Below are positions 28,565 through 36,872 of a stretch of DNA of 64,000 nt, piece by piece (the stretch's first letter is position 1; every line of letters starts with the position of its first letter). Under the pieces are notes generated by a model that saw nothing but the letters and a program-made list of their open reading frames with translations, did not search any database and was not told the DNA's origin. The position numbers were made by a program, and so were the translations under genes. The stretch comes from DATFYM01 sp035315065. Lineage in GTDB: Bacteria > Acidobacteriota > Terriglobia > UBA7540. The DNA is taken from the NCBI GenBank assembly GCA_035315065.1, contig DATFYM010000041.1:1-64000 (forward strand), in the 5' to 3' direction.

Positions 28565-29111
28565 CTTCCTCAGTATAAGAGGGAACGAATGGCCGAGCAA
28601 GCAAACGTAGCGCAGGCCTTCTTTTCCAAGGTCAGCGGCTCGAAGCCTTTGAGATTGCGCGCCGCTTTTGCGGCGGCGCGAGCCTCGCCAACCTCCTGGG
28701 CTTCAGCAATCCTGTCTGCAAATCGTCAATCGGCAGCGGGGTAGTCCCGGTCAGGGCGTTTCTGACAGTGGGCACGATCAGGTTTCTTGTCGGGGCGTGT
28801 CTCACACAGGGGACAGGGTATAGGGGACGGGGCACGGCGGACGCTACCTCTTAGGCGGCGTGGACGACGTCGTGATGCAGAACCAGCTTCTCAACAGAGT
28901 TTTTTCCCGCCTTTATGTCTCCTCCGAGGTTCATCGCACTCACTCGGTGCGGATGTGCCTACGACCGGGCCCAGGCCCGCAACGAGGAGGTTAATCTCCC
29001 TGAAGCGCTACGTTGGCGAGGATGCTACCAGCAAACCAGAAGGTTGACAAGCTTGTTATGGCAAGGCGGCAGATGTATACTGCCGGGCGGCCTGGGAGGA
29101 CCAGAACCCGA
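28565..29111. other. Intergenic region
   Basis: No gene supported. A single-sided short-word stretch (GGGGACA, GGGTATA, GGGGACG) lies at about 28806-28835; no mirror arm was seen. Confidence 0.5.
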
Positions 29112-31451
29112 ATGCGCCTCAAACTGAATGATGCCCATTCCTGGCCCATTTTTCTGCGCCATAACGCGTCCCTAATCGAAATGCGCATACGAATGGTTCT
29201 GGTGATCCTGGCTCTCGGTCAGCTCGCAATCCCAAGCGCGGCGCAAGACAACGGGATTGGCGTGGGCCCGCCGAAGGTGTTTGACAACCGCACGCTGAGC
29301 ATCATGCTCGATGAGTTGAATCAGAGATTGCGCGATATCCAGTTCGTTGACCAGAAGGCACTCGCCGGGGCACTGGGCACGCAACAGGGCTTTCAGAGCC
29401 AAGACGCCAGTCGCTCACTGACCATCACCGGCGGCGGGATTCCGGCGACCTCCGAAAGTGTCAGCACCAGCGCCGGCGCAACCTCGACCAGCGAGACCAC
29501 GACGAGAGCGGCGCAGAACCCAAGCATCCCGTCGCTTCCTGAGCTGCTGACGCCGCCCGCATTCAACCCCAAGTTCGGACCAGCGGCCGCTGACCTTCTG
29601 TCAGACCAGGTGGACCTGACCTACCAGATCTTCAACCTTCGTTTGCTGCTCGAGCGGTCCCTCTCCGACCGGCTGCACAACCACGCGACGCGCCTCCAGG
29701 CTGTCCTCGGACTCAACGTTACCCTCGATCCGTCTAAGGAGGCGCGGGACTCCGCGGCCACGGTGGAAGTAACGGTCACACCAGCACCGGGGGCCGATGG
29801 ACCGGTTTCCATGGTGGCTTTAATGCCCCAGGAGAAGACCTACAATTCCGCTGCCCTCAACCAGAAGTCAACCGCGTTCGGCGGCTCAGCGGTAGCGCGC
29901 ATGATTACGGTGGGGTACACCGAGCGGCGGCGCGGACAGATCTTCTACCTTTTCCGCGACACGGACACCCTGTCTTTCGAGCGCATGCCCGACGGTTCCC
30001 ACCCTCAATCGGTTGTTTTTGGCTGGGAGTTTCGGCCGGTACTCGGGCGCCGTTCCGTCTCGCCCGGTGCGCGCCAGATGTTCGCGGTGATCTCGCTGCC
30101 TGCGGACGACGGCGCCGCCGCCAGCGCCACGTTCGTGAATGTGTCCGTCCGTACTTACTGGCGCCACTATGACCGGCACACTCTTACTACGAAGGAGCGG
30201 GGCAGCTTTTGGCGCCATTCGCAATTGCCGGCGCCGAAAGAGCGCAATTTTGGCAGCGTGCCGATCCCTACCACCGCCTCCATCCAGAACGACCTATCCC
30301 CGGTGATCTCCGATGTCTCCTGGGTGCCAACCGACGACAAGACGGGAGTAGTGATCGTCAACGGAAGGAATTTCTTCACCGGCACCACGGTGACGCTGGG
30401 GAGCACGGTCCACACTGGGCCCACCGACGGCCTGCTGATCAAGTCCGAGCAGTCACTGCAGGTTTTGACTACGGCGAGCGCGCTGACCACTGGTGAGGGC
30501 GTACTTACGGGCCGATACGGAGCTTCTATTCCCCTCGTGGTACCACCCGCGACTCTCCCCGCCCCCGGCATTTTTCTGGATACCCTCACTCTCTATCCGC
30601 TGGGAGCCAAGTTCTATGAGGTTCGCGTTCACATGGGTCCCGATTCCTTGAACGTGGATGATCTGGCCAAGAAGCTGAGCCCCCCGGTGGTCACTGTTAA
30701 TGACATTCCTGTTGGGCCGTTCCAACTTGCCCCCAACCCAAAGGGGGTTGATTTAGTTTTTGATTTGCCCAGCTCGACCCTACAAACCAAGGACGCCCTA
30801 GTCAGGGTTGTATTTCCCTTCGCCGGCTCGGCTTGGCGCGGCCAAATTGCCCTTTACGAGCCGTTCGGCCCTCAACTCGCCCGACTGGGTGGAGATCCGA
30901 AGACGACTCTTCTCATCACTAAAAAGGGGGACGCGTTCAACGAGAAGTGGCAGGTTGAACTCGACCACGTTTACAAGGTAAATGACGGCACGGGATCGCT
31001 AACCATGCCGGCGCCAAACATGCTTAGCTTCGTGGTCGACGCTGCCATTCTGAAGGACTACAAGGCGCTTGTGGTAATTTCGCCTACCGGCGTCACGAAT
31101 TTGCTCGAGATTCCTTCCACGACACCGCTTGCCGCCAAGCCGAAGCTCGACGCGCAGACCCCGCCTACTATCGCGCAGGATGACAGTCGCGGTGTAGCAT
31201 TCACGGGCTCAGATTTGAAAGCGATCACCAGCGTCGTTTTTGAAGACAAGAACTTGCCGTTCAGCGTGGAGTTCGATGAGAAAACGAAGAAGATGAAGAT
31301 CGAAGTCTTCCTGTCTCGCGCGGTTACGGCCAAGCCGGGCACCGTGGAAGTACTGCTGAAGACGAGCGACGGGACGATTCTGGCCGCGCCGGTGGTTGTA
31401 ACCCCACCCACCGCGCCCGGCCAAACAAAGAAAGGAACCTCGAGTGGCTAA
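29112..31451 (+). CDS. Large secreted protein with IPT/TIG-like domains
   Basis: About 779 residues. A signal segment (MVLVILALGQLAIPSAAQ) begins about 27 residues after the chosen ATG at 29112, which has GGGAGGA upstream; starts at 29181 or 29193 would give a normal signal peptide. The mature part has a Ser/Thr-rich stretch, a helical segment (QVDLTYQIFNLRLLLERSLSDRL), beta-rich regions, and IPT-like folds (PVISDVSWVPTDDKTGVVIVNGRNFFTGTTVTLG; PPTIAQDDSRGVAFTGSDLKAITSVVFEDK). The C-terminus ends TKKGTSSG without an anchor. It leads a plus-strand unit with two small genes. I do not recognise a specific function; surface adhesion or structure is possible. Confidence 0.7.
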   Translation: MRLKLNDAHSWPIFLRHNASLIEMRIRMVLVILALGQLAIPSAAQDNGIGVGPPKVFDNRTLSIMLDELNQRLRDIQFVDQKALAGALGTQQGFQSQDASRSLTITGGGIPATSESVSTSAGATSTSETTTRAAQNPSIPSLPELLTPPAFNPKFGPAAADLLSDQVDLTYQIFNLRLLLERSLSDRLHNHATRLQAVLGLNVTLDPSKEARDSAATVEVTVTPAPGADGPVSMVALMPQEKTYNSAALNQKSTAFGGSAVARMITVGYTERRRGQIFYLFRDTDTLSFERMPDGSHPQSVVFGWEFRPVLGRRSVSPGARQMFAVISLPADDGAAASATFVNVSVRTYWRHYDRHTLTTKERGSFWRHSQLPAPKERNFGSVPIPTTASIQNDLSPVISDVSWVPTDDKTGVVIVNGRNFFTGTTVTLGSTVHTGPTDGLLIKSEQSLQVLTTASALTTGEGVLTGRYGASIPLVVPPATLPAPGIFLDTLTLYPLGAKFYEVRVHMGPDSLNVDDLAKKLSPPVVTVNDIPVGPFQLAPNPKGVDLVFDLPSSTLQTKDALVRVVFPFAGSAWRGQIALYEPFGPQLARLGGDPKTTLLITKKGDAFNEKWQVELDHVYKVNDGTGSLTMPAPNMLSFVVDAAILKDYKALVVISPTGVTNLLEIPSTTPLAAKPKLDAQTPPTIAQDDSRGVAFTGSDLKAITSVVFEDKNLPFSVEFDEKTKKMKIEVFLSRAVTAKPGTVEVLLKTSDGTILAAPVVVTPPTAPGQTKKGTSSG

Positions 31452-31698
31452 GCCTAAGAAGGTAACAAAAGTGCAGCAGAATTTCGGCGACATGGTGGCA
31501 GCCGTTCATGGTGTCCTGGCCGATGCTGGCCTCGACCACCTCACGGTCGAGTCAATCAAGTTGCGGCCTAAAACACAGTCCTTGTCGGCGGGTGGGCCAG
31601 GGGTCTCGCCGTGCCCGGCGGGGCAGGTGCCTGTAACCGTCTGCGAGGAAATGCCGGACGGCAGCATCCACTGCCACATTGAGTGCCGGCCACAATAG
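31444..31698 (+). CDS. Small Cys-rich-tail protein
   Basis: An 84-residue protein overlapping the end of the secreted-protein gene by 8 bases, so translation is probably coupled. The N-terminal half is helical and charged (KKVTKVQQNFGDMVAAVHGVLADAGLDHLTVESIKL); the C-terminal 30 residues are Gly/Pro-rich with four Cys and two His (PCPAGQ, VCEEM, HCHIEC). There is no signal peptide. The two-part build recalls leader-core peptides or a small metal-binding protein. No modification enzyme gene is recognised nearby. Function unknown. Confidence 0.6.
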   Translation: MAKPKKVTKVQQNFGDMVAAVHGVLADAGLDHLTVESIKLRPKTQSLSAGGPGVSPCPAGQVPVTVCEEMPDGSIHCHIECRPQ

Positions 31699-31877
31699 CA
31701 GACAACGAGCGACGGTCCGGCCGGTGCTGCCGGGCGAAAACATGTTCTGCCGCGCGACTGGTCTGCGGAGAAAAGAGCCGGCAATTGCAGCTCGCCCTCC
31801 AGCGCACTACAAGTGTTTCGTCCGACTCAAAAAGCCGTGCAGCTTTGGTTGCGGCGTTGCATGGCCAAGGAGGGCTT

Positions 31878-32282
31878 ATGAAGGTGGATGTCGATGAGAT
31901 CGTTGGCCGCGCGCTCGCGAGTTCCTCGCAGCGGCTGGGGGCCTCGCCTGTAGCGCGCAGCCCCCGGTATGATTATTTCACTCTGGAATACTTCCTCCCG
32001 CTTCCGCACGAGCGTGAGGTGTTCCAAAAGCACGTCCATGCTGAAGTGTGCTCCGCCGGTTTTGACATCGATCTCGCGGCCATTCCAATTGAGCCTCAGA
32101 TCACCATTGAGCACATCACGCAATTTCTGGCGCTGGCGGTTTCCACCCTTCCGGGGCACGCTGCCACGAGCAAGCTGGGTCTTCCGGGGGAACCCGCAGT
32201 GGCCGAGACGCAGCTTCCCGGAACAACTACCACGGACGACCCGGGGAAAACCGGCGGCGGCCAAAGTGGTCAGAATGATTGA
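31878..32282 (+). CDS. Unrecognised 134-residue protein
   Basis: The ATG at 31878 follows AAGGAGGG at a good distance, which decides the start. The protein begins MKVDVDEIVGRALASSSQRLG, has a mixed alpha/beta middle (YFTLEYFLPLPHEREVFQKHVHAEVCSAGFDIDLAAIPIEPQITIEHI) and a Thr/Gly-rich disordered tail. No family is recognised. Its 3' end overlaps the convergent SAF-domain gene by 13 bases. Confidence 0.6.
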   Translation: MKVDVDEIVGRALASSSQRLGASPVARSPRYDYFTLEYFLPLPHEREVFQKHVHAEVCSAGFDIDLAAIPIEPQITIEHITQFLALAVSTLPGHAATSKLGLPGEPAVAETQLPGTTTTDDPGKTGGGQSGQND

Positions 32283-33115
32283 CGCGGTGGGCCGACGACA
32301 AAGAGTTCGCTAAAACCAAGAAACGGCATGAGCCGCTTGGCATCGCAGTCTCGAAGCGCAACCACGGCGGTGATGGCGTCCGCTTGCGTTTTGGTCGCGA
32401 GCAGAAGAACATCTTGCAGCAACAAGCCCGACGACCGCGCATTAATCTTTGGCGATGCGAGGAGCGCCACCCGCACTGGCAGCTTAAGTCCCGCCACTAC
32501 CGCGCTCGATTGCACCTTCACTTGAATAACCCGGCGGCCATTGAGCTCATCGCGCAGGGTCCGGCCCGAGTTCAGTTGGGATTCTTCCAGAACATCGCCC
32601 TTCGCTACGCCCTCTGCCGCATAGCGCCCGACAGCCGATGCCACGGAAGTGAGAGCAGACTTGTCCGTGGCAGTCTCGCGCAGGGCAATATCCTCTGCCC
32701 GGATCACTTGGAAAGCCGCAAGGCCACTGGGAGCGATCACCACCATCTGCTGGGCCGTGCGGGCCGGCGCCGGGGGCCGGTGGCGAAAGATTCCATAGAG
32801 CAACACGCTGACGATCAGTGCCAACAGGATGTCGGACGTGTGGCCGCGGAGCCAGGGGCGATCGATTTTTTCTGCCTGCCTTTGCGCGGTGGTCGCCTCA
32901 GCGCGGCAGGCTTCCGCCCTGGCGGCAAGAGCCTGGCGGACCCTTGCCCCGGCATCCCCGGGGAACAATTGGGCCAACAGCCCGGGCTGCCGGGCGGATC
33001 GCACCCGGTAAGCTTCCACCGATTCGATTCCGCCACCAATGAGGGTGGTGCGGTCTGCCGGGTCGAGCCCGGGCACGCTTTCCAGTAGAGTCACACCGGT
33101 CTCCTGAAAGTTCAC
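32270..33115 (-). CDS. Membrane-anchored SAF-domain-like protein
   Basis: A 281-residue protein with an N-terminal helical, HhH-like region (LLESVPGLDPADRTTLIGGGIESVEAYR), one membrane helix at about 94-112, and a C-terminal SAF-like domain (VIRAEDIALRETATDKSALTSVASAVGRYAAEGVAKGDVLEESQL). SAF domains occur in pilus assembly proteins (CpaB/FlgA) and in carbohydrate enzymes. It overlaps the upstream membrane-protein gene by 4 bases (ATGA). Function unknown; probably works with that protein. Confidence 0.6.
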   Translation of the reverse strand: MNFQETGVTLLESVPGLDPADRTTLIGGGIESVEAYRVRSARQPGLLAQLFPGDAGARVRQALAARAEACRAEATTAQRQAEKIDRPWLRGHTSDILLALIVSVLLYGIFRHRPPAPARTAQQMVVIAPSGLAAFQVIRAEDIALRETATDKSALTSVASAVGRYAAEGVAKGDVLEESQLNSGRTLRDELNGRRVIQVKVQSSAVVAGLKLPVRVALLASPKINARSSGLLLQDVLLLATKTQADAITAVVALRDCDAKRLMPFLGFSELFVVGPPRQSF

Positions 33116-34449
33116 GGCCCCGCGGGCGCCGGCGGTACCGGCTGGGCTGCCGGCGCGGGCGGTGGCAGTGGTTCCATGTTGTAACGGACGGTGACCCGCG
33201 CTCCAGCGCCGATCTGGCCGAGTGAGAACCGTAACGGATTCACGCTGGAGGGCCGGAGGGCGGTGAGGTTATCCCGGGTGGCGCTGCCCCAGACGTACTT
33301 AAAGCCTTCCGGCACGGTTTCCAGCAGCGCAACACGCTCGGCGGTGTTGGCATCGACGTTCTGAACAGAAATCTCGACCGGTATTGCCGCATTCACGCCC
33401 GCCGCGCCCAGCCACCTATCGACTCGAATCTGGCGAAATTCCGGGGCGACGACCACGCGGCTGCCTGAATCCTGATAGCGAAGGGGGAAATCGCGAGAAT
33501 CCGGATAAAGAAGTTGAGCCGAAATCTGCTGCCAGAGCGCCCGCTCTTCGTAGTAGGACGCCGGTTGCTGCTTATAACCGAGGCCTTTGAGCAGGTCCAG
33601 GCGGTAGAGGTCGAAAGCCGCCCTCACCGTATCGCCCCAGGCCTTAGCGCGCCCGATGGAAACCTTGTAGAAGGTCCAGCTCAGCACGAAGAAGATAGCC
33701 GCCCGCCACAACCAGGGCGCAGAAGCTGGCGACAGAACCGGCGACTGGCGGCTGAGTCCGACTGCCACCACGAATAACCCCGTGAGAACGCTCAGAAATG
33801 AGCAATTGAGCGTGAAGTCGAACGAACTCTTGGCATCGTCGATGGCGCCGGCGAATCCCGGTTCGATCTTCGCGATCAGGCGCGGCCAGAGCACAATGGA
33901 GTCGATCCCATAGGCTGTCGAAGTATAGCGCTCGAAGCAACGGATGACGTTCCCCAGCCTCGTGGGCAGCACGTGTTTCGCATCGTCCGGGAGTTCGGTG
34001 TTCAGCATCAGCGCCAGTCGGGTCTGCTGGCGCGCGACGGCGGAGATCATCGCGTCATCCGGGTTGTGCGCCCGCAGTTCATCCACTCTCGCTTGCAGCG
34101 TACGTCGCAGAGTCTGGGCGCGATTCAGCCGATCTTGGTGCCGACGCTTGAGCGGCCAGCCGATCCAGGACTTCTCCCACGGGTAACCTTCGTAAAGTTG
34201 AATAATCGGGATATTAAGGTTGTAAAGGATCCCCGTGATTACGATCACCACGAAAGTGAGGGCCACGGCAGCCCACTTCTCTTCGCCGACGGCCACCCTT
34301 CTCAAGTAATCCTGAAGCGCGGGTCCCCACGGAAGGAGCGGCGCCACCAAGACCACGTTGAGAATGGAGTAGATCAGCACCGGGAACAGCGTTCCCAAGC
34401 TGACCACTTTCGCGAATTGACCGGAGATAGCGGAAAGCAGTGTACTCAT
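33112..34449 (-). CDS. Unrecognised membrane protein
   Basis: A 445-residue protein with helices near residues 17-38 and 58-77, a long charged cytoplasmic stretch (KRRHQDRLNRAQTLRRTLQARVDELRAHN), a further pair of helices (about 215-260), and a C-terminal domain with a DUF11-like beta-sandwich (PVEISVQNVDANTAERVALLETVPEGFKYVWG) ending in a Pro/Ala tail. It is the first gene of a two-gene minus-strand unit with the SAF protein. A palindrome cluster lies just upstream. No family recognised. Confidence 0.6.
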   Translation of the reverse strand: MSTLLSAISGQFAKVVSLGTLFPVLIYSILNVVLVAPLLPWGPALQDYLRRVAVGEEKWAAVALTFVVIVITGILYNLNIPIIQLYEGYPWEKSWIGWPLKRRHQDRLNRAQTLRRTLQARVDELRAHNPDDAMISAVARQQTRLALMLNTELPDDAKHVLPTRLGNVIRCFERYTSTAYGIDSIVLWPRLIAKIEPGFAGAIDDAKSSFDFTLNCSFLSVLTGLFVVAVGLSRQSPVLSPASAPWLWRAAIFFVLSWTFYKVSIGRAKAWGDTVRAAFDLYRLDLLKGLGYKQQPASYYEERALWQQISAQLLYPDSRDFPLRYQDSGSRVVVAPEFRQIRVDRWLGAAGVNAAIPVEISVQNVDANTAERVALLETVPEGFKYVWGSATRDNLTALRPSSVNPLRFSLGQIGAGARVTVRYNMEPLPPPAPAAQPVPPAPAGP

Positions 34450-34831
34450 GGAAGCCTCGAGCGTGCAGGCGCGCGACCAAACCCAGCGGCATTATACAAT
34501 AGGTGACCGCACGATGCAGCAAGCCGCGGGCGGCAGCCTCGCCGGACGGCACTGCAGTACTGCAAAGAGCACGAGTACTATCGTGCGCCTTACAGTACGA
34601 TCGTACTGCCCCATTCTAGTACTCCAGTATCCCTCCGGGGTATATCAAACTGACCGAGATTGACCCTTATACGTATGAAGGCCTCCCAGTACCAGGCCTT
34701 CATGCCCTTAGCCGAGCGGGCGGAGGGAAGTCGAGGGAACGAGTGAAAGCCCCGATCTCATGAACGACAAACGAAAGATAGGGAGTGATTCGTTCGCCCG
34801 CTACCGGTTCATTCGAGAAAAGAGGTTCGAA
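34450..34831. other. Divergent intergenic region
   Basis: Lies between the minus-strand membrane protein and the plus-strand subtilase. Its main content is the palindrome cluster at 34551-34624. Confidence 0.5.
34551..34624. promoter_or_regulatory. Cluster of AGTAC palindromes
   Basis: Within 74 bases are GCAGTACTGC (34554-34563), GCACGA-N6-TCGTGC (34569-34586), the perfect 16-base palindrome CAGTACGATCGTACTG (34593-34608) and TAGTACT (34617-34623). The repeated AGTAC core suggests several binding sites of one regulator for the divergent genes. Confidence 0.5.
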
Positions 34832-36562
34832 ATGCCAGCGAGACTGAGGCACATCATCGGACTTGGAATCTTTTTGCTCTTTTCGGTGGGAACAGCCTTT
34901 GGCCGCCACCCGAAGATCGCCCCGGACCTCGACGGAGCTGACCCCAACTCCACCGTCGATATCATCGTCCAGTTCCAACATACCCCCACCGTGGCCCATC
35001 ACCGGAAGATCACGGACCGGGGAGGATCGTTCAAGGCCAACCTTGGTTTGGTGAAATCCGGCGCCTACGCGCTGCCGGCGAGCGCCCTGGAAGATCTGGC
35101 CAACGATGCCGAAGTGGTCCATATCTCACCGGACCACAAGCTTCGGGGTTTGCTGAATCTCACCGCCGCGGCAGTGAATGCCAGTGCCGCATGGCAATCT
35201 GGCTGGACCGGCACCGGCATTGGTGTGGCAGTGCTCGACAGCGGCATCGTCGCCATCAATGACCTGCAATCCAAAAACTCCACTGGTTCCAGAATCGTCT
35301 ACGCGGAGTCTTTCGTACCAAACAACGCCACGAACGACAACTATGGGCACGGCACCATGGTGGCAGGCGTCATTGGGGGCAACGGAGCTTCTTCCACGGG
35401 CAGCGCATACAGCGTCACGTTCATAGGAATGGCGCCCCACGCCAACCTGATCAACCTGCGTGTGCTGGATAGTAACGGCGCCGGCACGGATAGCTATACC
35501 ATTGCGGCCATTCAGCAGGCCATCGCACTCAAGTCTCAATACAACATTCGAGTTATCAATCTCTCCATCGGACGGCCCGTCTATGAGAGCTACACCTTCG
35601 ACCCGCTGTGCCAGGCGGTGGAAGCGGCGTGGAAAGCAGGAATCGTGGTGGTGGTGGCGGCCGGCAACGACGGTCGTGACGACACGGACGGGATCGACGG
35701 CTACGGGACCATCGCGGCTCCCGGCAACGACCCCTATGTCATCACGGTGGGCGCCATGAAGACCATGGGGACACCCCAGCGGTCCGACGATCTCATCGCC
35801 AGTTACAGCTCCAAGGGCCCGACGATGGTCGATCACGTGGTGAAGCCGGATATCGTAGCCCCCGGCAACCACATCGTTTCCACCATCACCAACTCGGTAA
35901 AGATGAACCTGAACAAGGAGTATCCGGCGAATCGGGTCAACCTTTCCTACTACATGACCAACGGTTCGGGTACATCAACTAACTACTTCACGCTGAGCGG
36001 GACCAGTTTGGCCACCCCGGTGGTCAGCGGTGCGGTGGCTGACCTGCTTCAGGCGCAACCTGGTCTTACGCCCGACCAAGTGAAGGCGCGTTTGATGAAG
36101 AACGCCTACAAGGTCTTCCCCACGGTGAGCACGGTGGTGGATCCGGCAACCGGGATTGCATACACCAGCTATTACGACGTCTTCACGGTCGGGGCGGGAT
36201 ACCTCGACATCGCGGCCGCCCTCAATGACACCTTCATTGCCAGTGGCACGGCCCTCTCCCCGACAGTTGCCCTCAATACCACAACCGGCATGGCCTCCCT
36301 GGTCTTTGATCCTTCCTCGATCTGGGCCAACCAGTCACTCTGGGCAAGCCAGTCACTCTGGGCAAGCCAAAGTTTGGGTGCAGCACAGACCATCTGGGGG
36401 CAAACGGAGGTCGAAGCTGACAATACCCTGTGGGCCAGCCAGTCTCTGTGGGCTTCGCAGTCCCTCTGGGCTCAGCAGTCTCTGTGGGCTTCGCAGTCCC
36501 TCTGGGCGAGCAACTCTGCTACGTCCGCGACCGCTACGACGACCCTCATTGGTGGGGAGTGA
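34832..36562 (+). CDS. Subtilisin-like (S8) serine peptidase with Trp-repeat tail
   Basis: A 576-residue secreted protease. Signal peptide at 1-23; an I9-like propeptide (about 40-105, VDIIVQFQHTP to VVHISPDHKL); the S8 domain with Asp136 (VLDSG), His173 (YGHGT), Asn279 (AAGNDG) and Ser392 (SGTSLATP). The C-terminal 70 residues are repeats of LWASQS, in two blocks split by a GQTEVEADNT spacer. The ATG at 34832 is preceded by an AGAGG; the frame is open to 34760. The catalytic set is complete. The tail may bind cell surface or glycan, but this is a guess. Confidence 0.92.
   Translation: MPARLRHIIGLGIFLLFSVGTAFGRHPKIAPDLDGADPNSTVDIIVQFQHTPTVAHHRKITDRGGSFKANLGLVKSGAYALPASALEDLANDAEVVHISPDHKLRGLLNLTAAAVNASAAWQSGWTGTGIGVAVLDSGIVAINDLQSKNSTGSRIVYAESFVPNNATNDNYGHGTMVAGVIGGNGASSTGSAYSVTFIGMAPHANLINLRVLDSNGAGTDSYTIAAIQQAIALKSQYNIRVINLSIGRPVYESYTFDPLCQAVEAAWKAGIVVVVAAGNDGRDDTDGIDGYGTIAAPGNDPYVITVGAMKTMGTPQRSDDLIASYSSKGPTMVDHVVKPDIVAPGNHIVSTITNSVKMNLNKEYPANRVNLSYYMTNGSGTSTNYFTLSGTSLATPVVSGAVADLLQAQPGLTPDQVKARLMKNAYKVFPTVSTVVDPATGIAYTSYYDVFTVGAGYLDIAAALNDTFIASGTALSPTVALNTTTGMASLVFDPSSIWANQSLWASQSLWASQSLGAAQTIWGQTEVEADNTLWASQSLWASQSLWAQQSLWASQSLWASNSATSATATTTLIGGE
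36300..36520 (+). repeat. In-gene repeat encoding LWASQS units
   Basis: Eighteen-base units related to CTCTGGGCAAGCCAGTCA recur about eight times in two blocks (36325-36375 and 36427-36510). Copies within a block are nearly identical at DNA level, which indicates recent duplication. Confidence 0.85.
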
Positions 36563-36631
36563 GGGCCCTTGCTCACGTCACCGAGCCATCGTTGCCGGGT
36601 AAGCCTGCTGGTTGTCCTACACGCAGAGAAC

Positions 36632-36806
36632 GTGTGAAAAAATGCCCTTAAGCCCCGAAGGGGCGAAAGAGAGTAGCCCAGGGCGCCAGCCATGGGAGAA
36701 GGCCGGCACGTTATAGTTTTTGTGTTCTTGGGGGCATCTGATCCCAGGGCTGGCGCCCTGGGCTACTCTCTTTCGCCCCTTCGGGGCTAAGGCATTTTTT
36801 CACACC
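36632..36806. repeat. Large hairpin element with 58-60 base arms
   Basis: The left arm (36632-36691) and right arm (36748-36806) are almost perfectly complementary, from GTGTGAAAAAATGCC at the outside through CCCCGAAGGGG and GAAAGAGAGTAGCCCAGG to GGCGCCAGCC at the inside, with a 56-base loop. It lies between the subtilase and the hybrid kinase and may be a mobile (MITE-like) unit or a terminator. Confidence 0.95.
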
Positions 36807-36838
36807 TGGGCGCTCATGGAATCATGATCAGCGGTCGA

Positions 36839-36862
36839 TTCTTAAGGTAGGGACCTTAAGAA
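36839..36862. promoter_or_regulatory. Perfect palindrome abutting the SD of the hybrid kinase
   Basis: TTCTTAAGGT-AGGG-ACCTTAAGAA has 10-base perfect arms. Its last bases run into the SD sequence AAGGAG (36861-36866), 10 bases before the ATG at 36873. As DNA it may be an operator; as RNA the hairpin would stand beside the ribosome site. Confidence 0.55.
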
Positions 36863-36872
36863 GGAGAATGAC

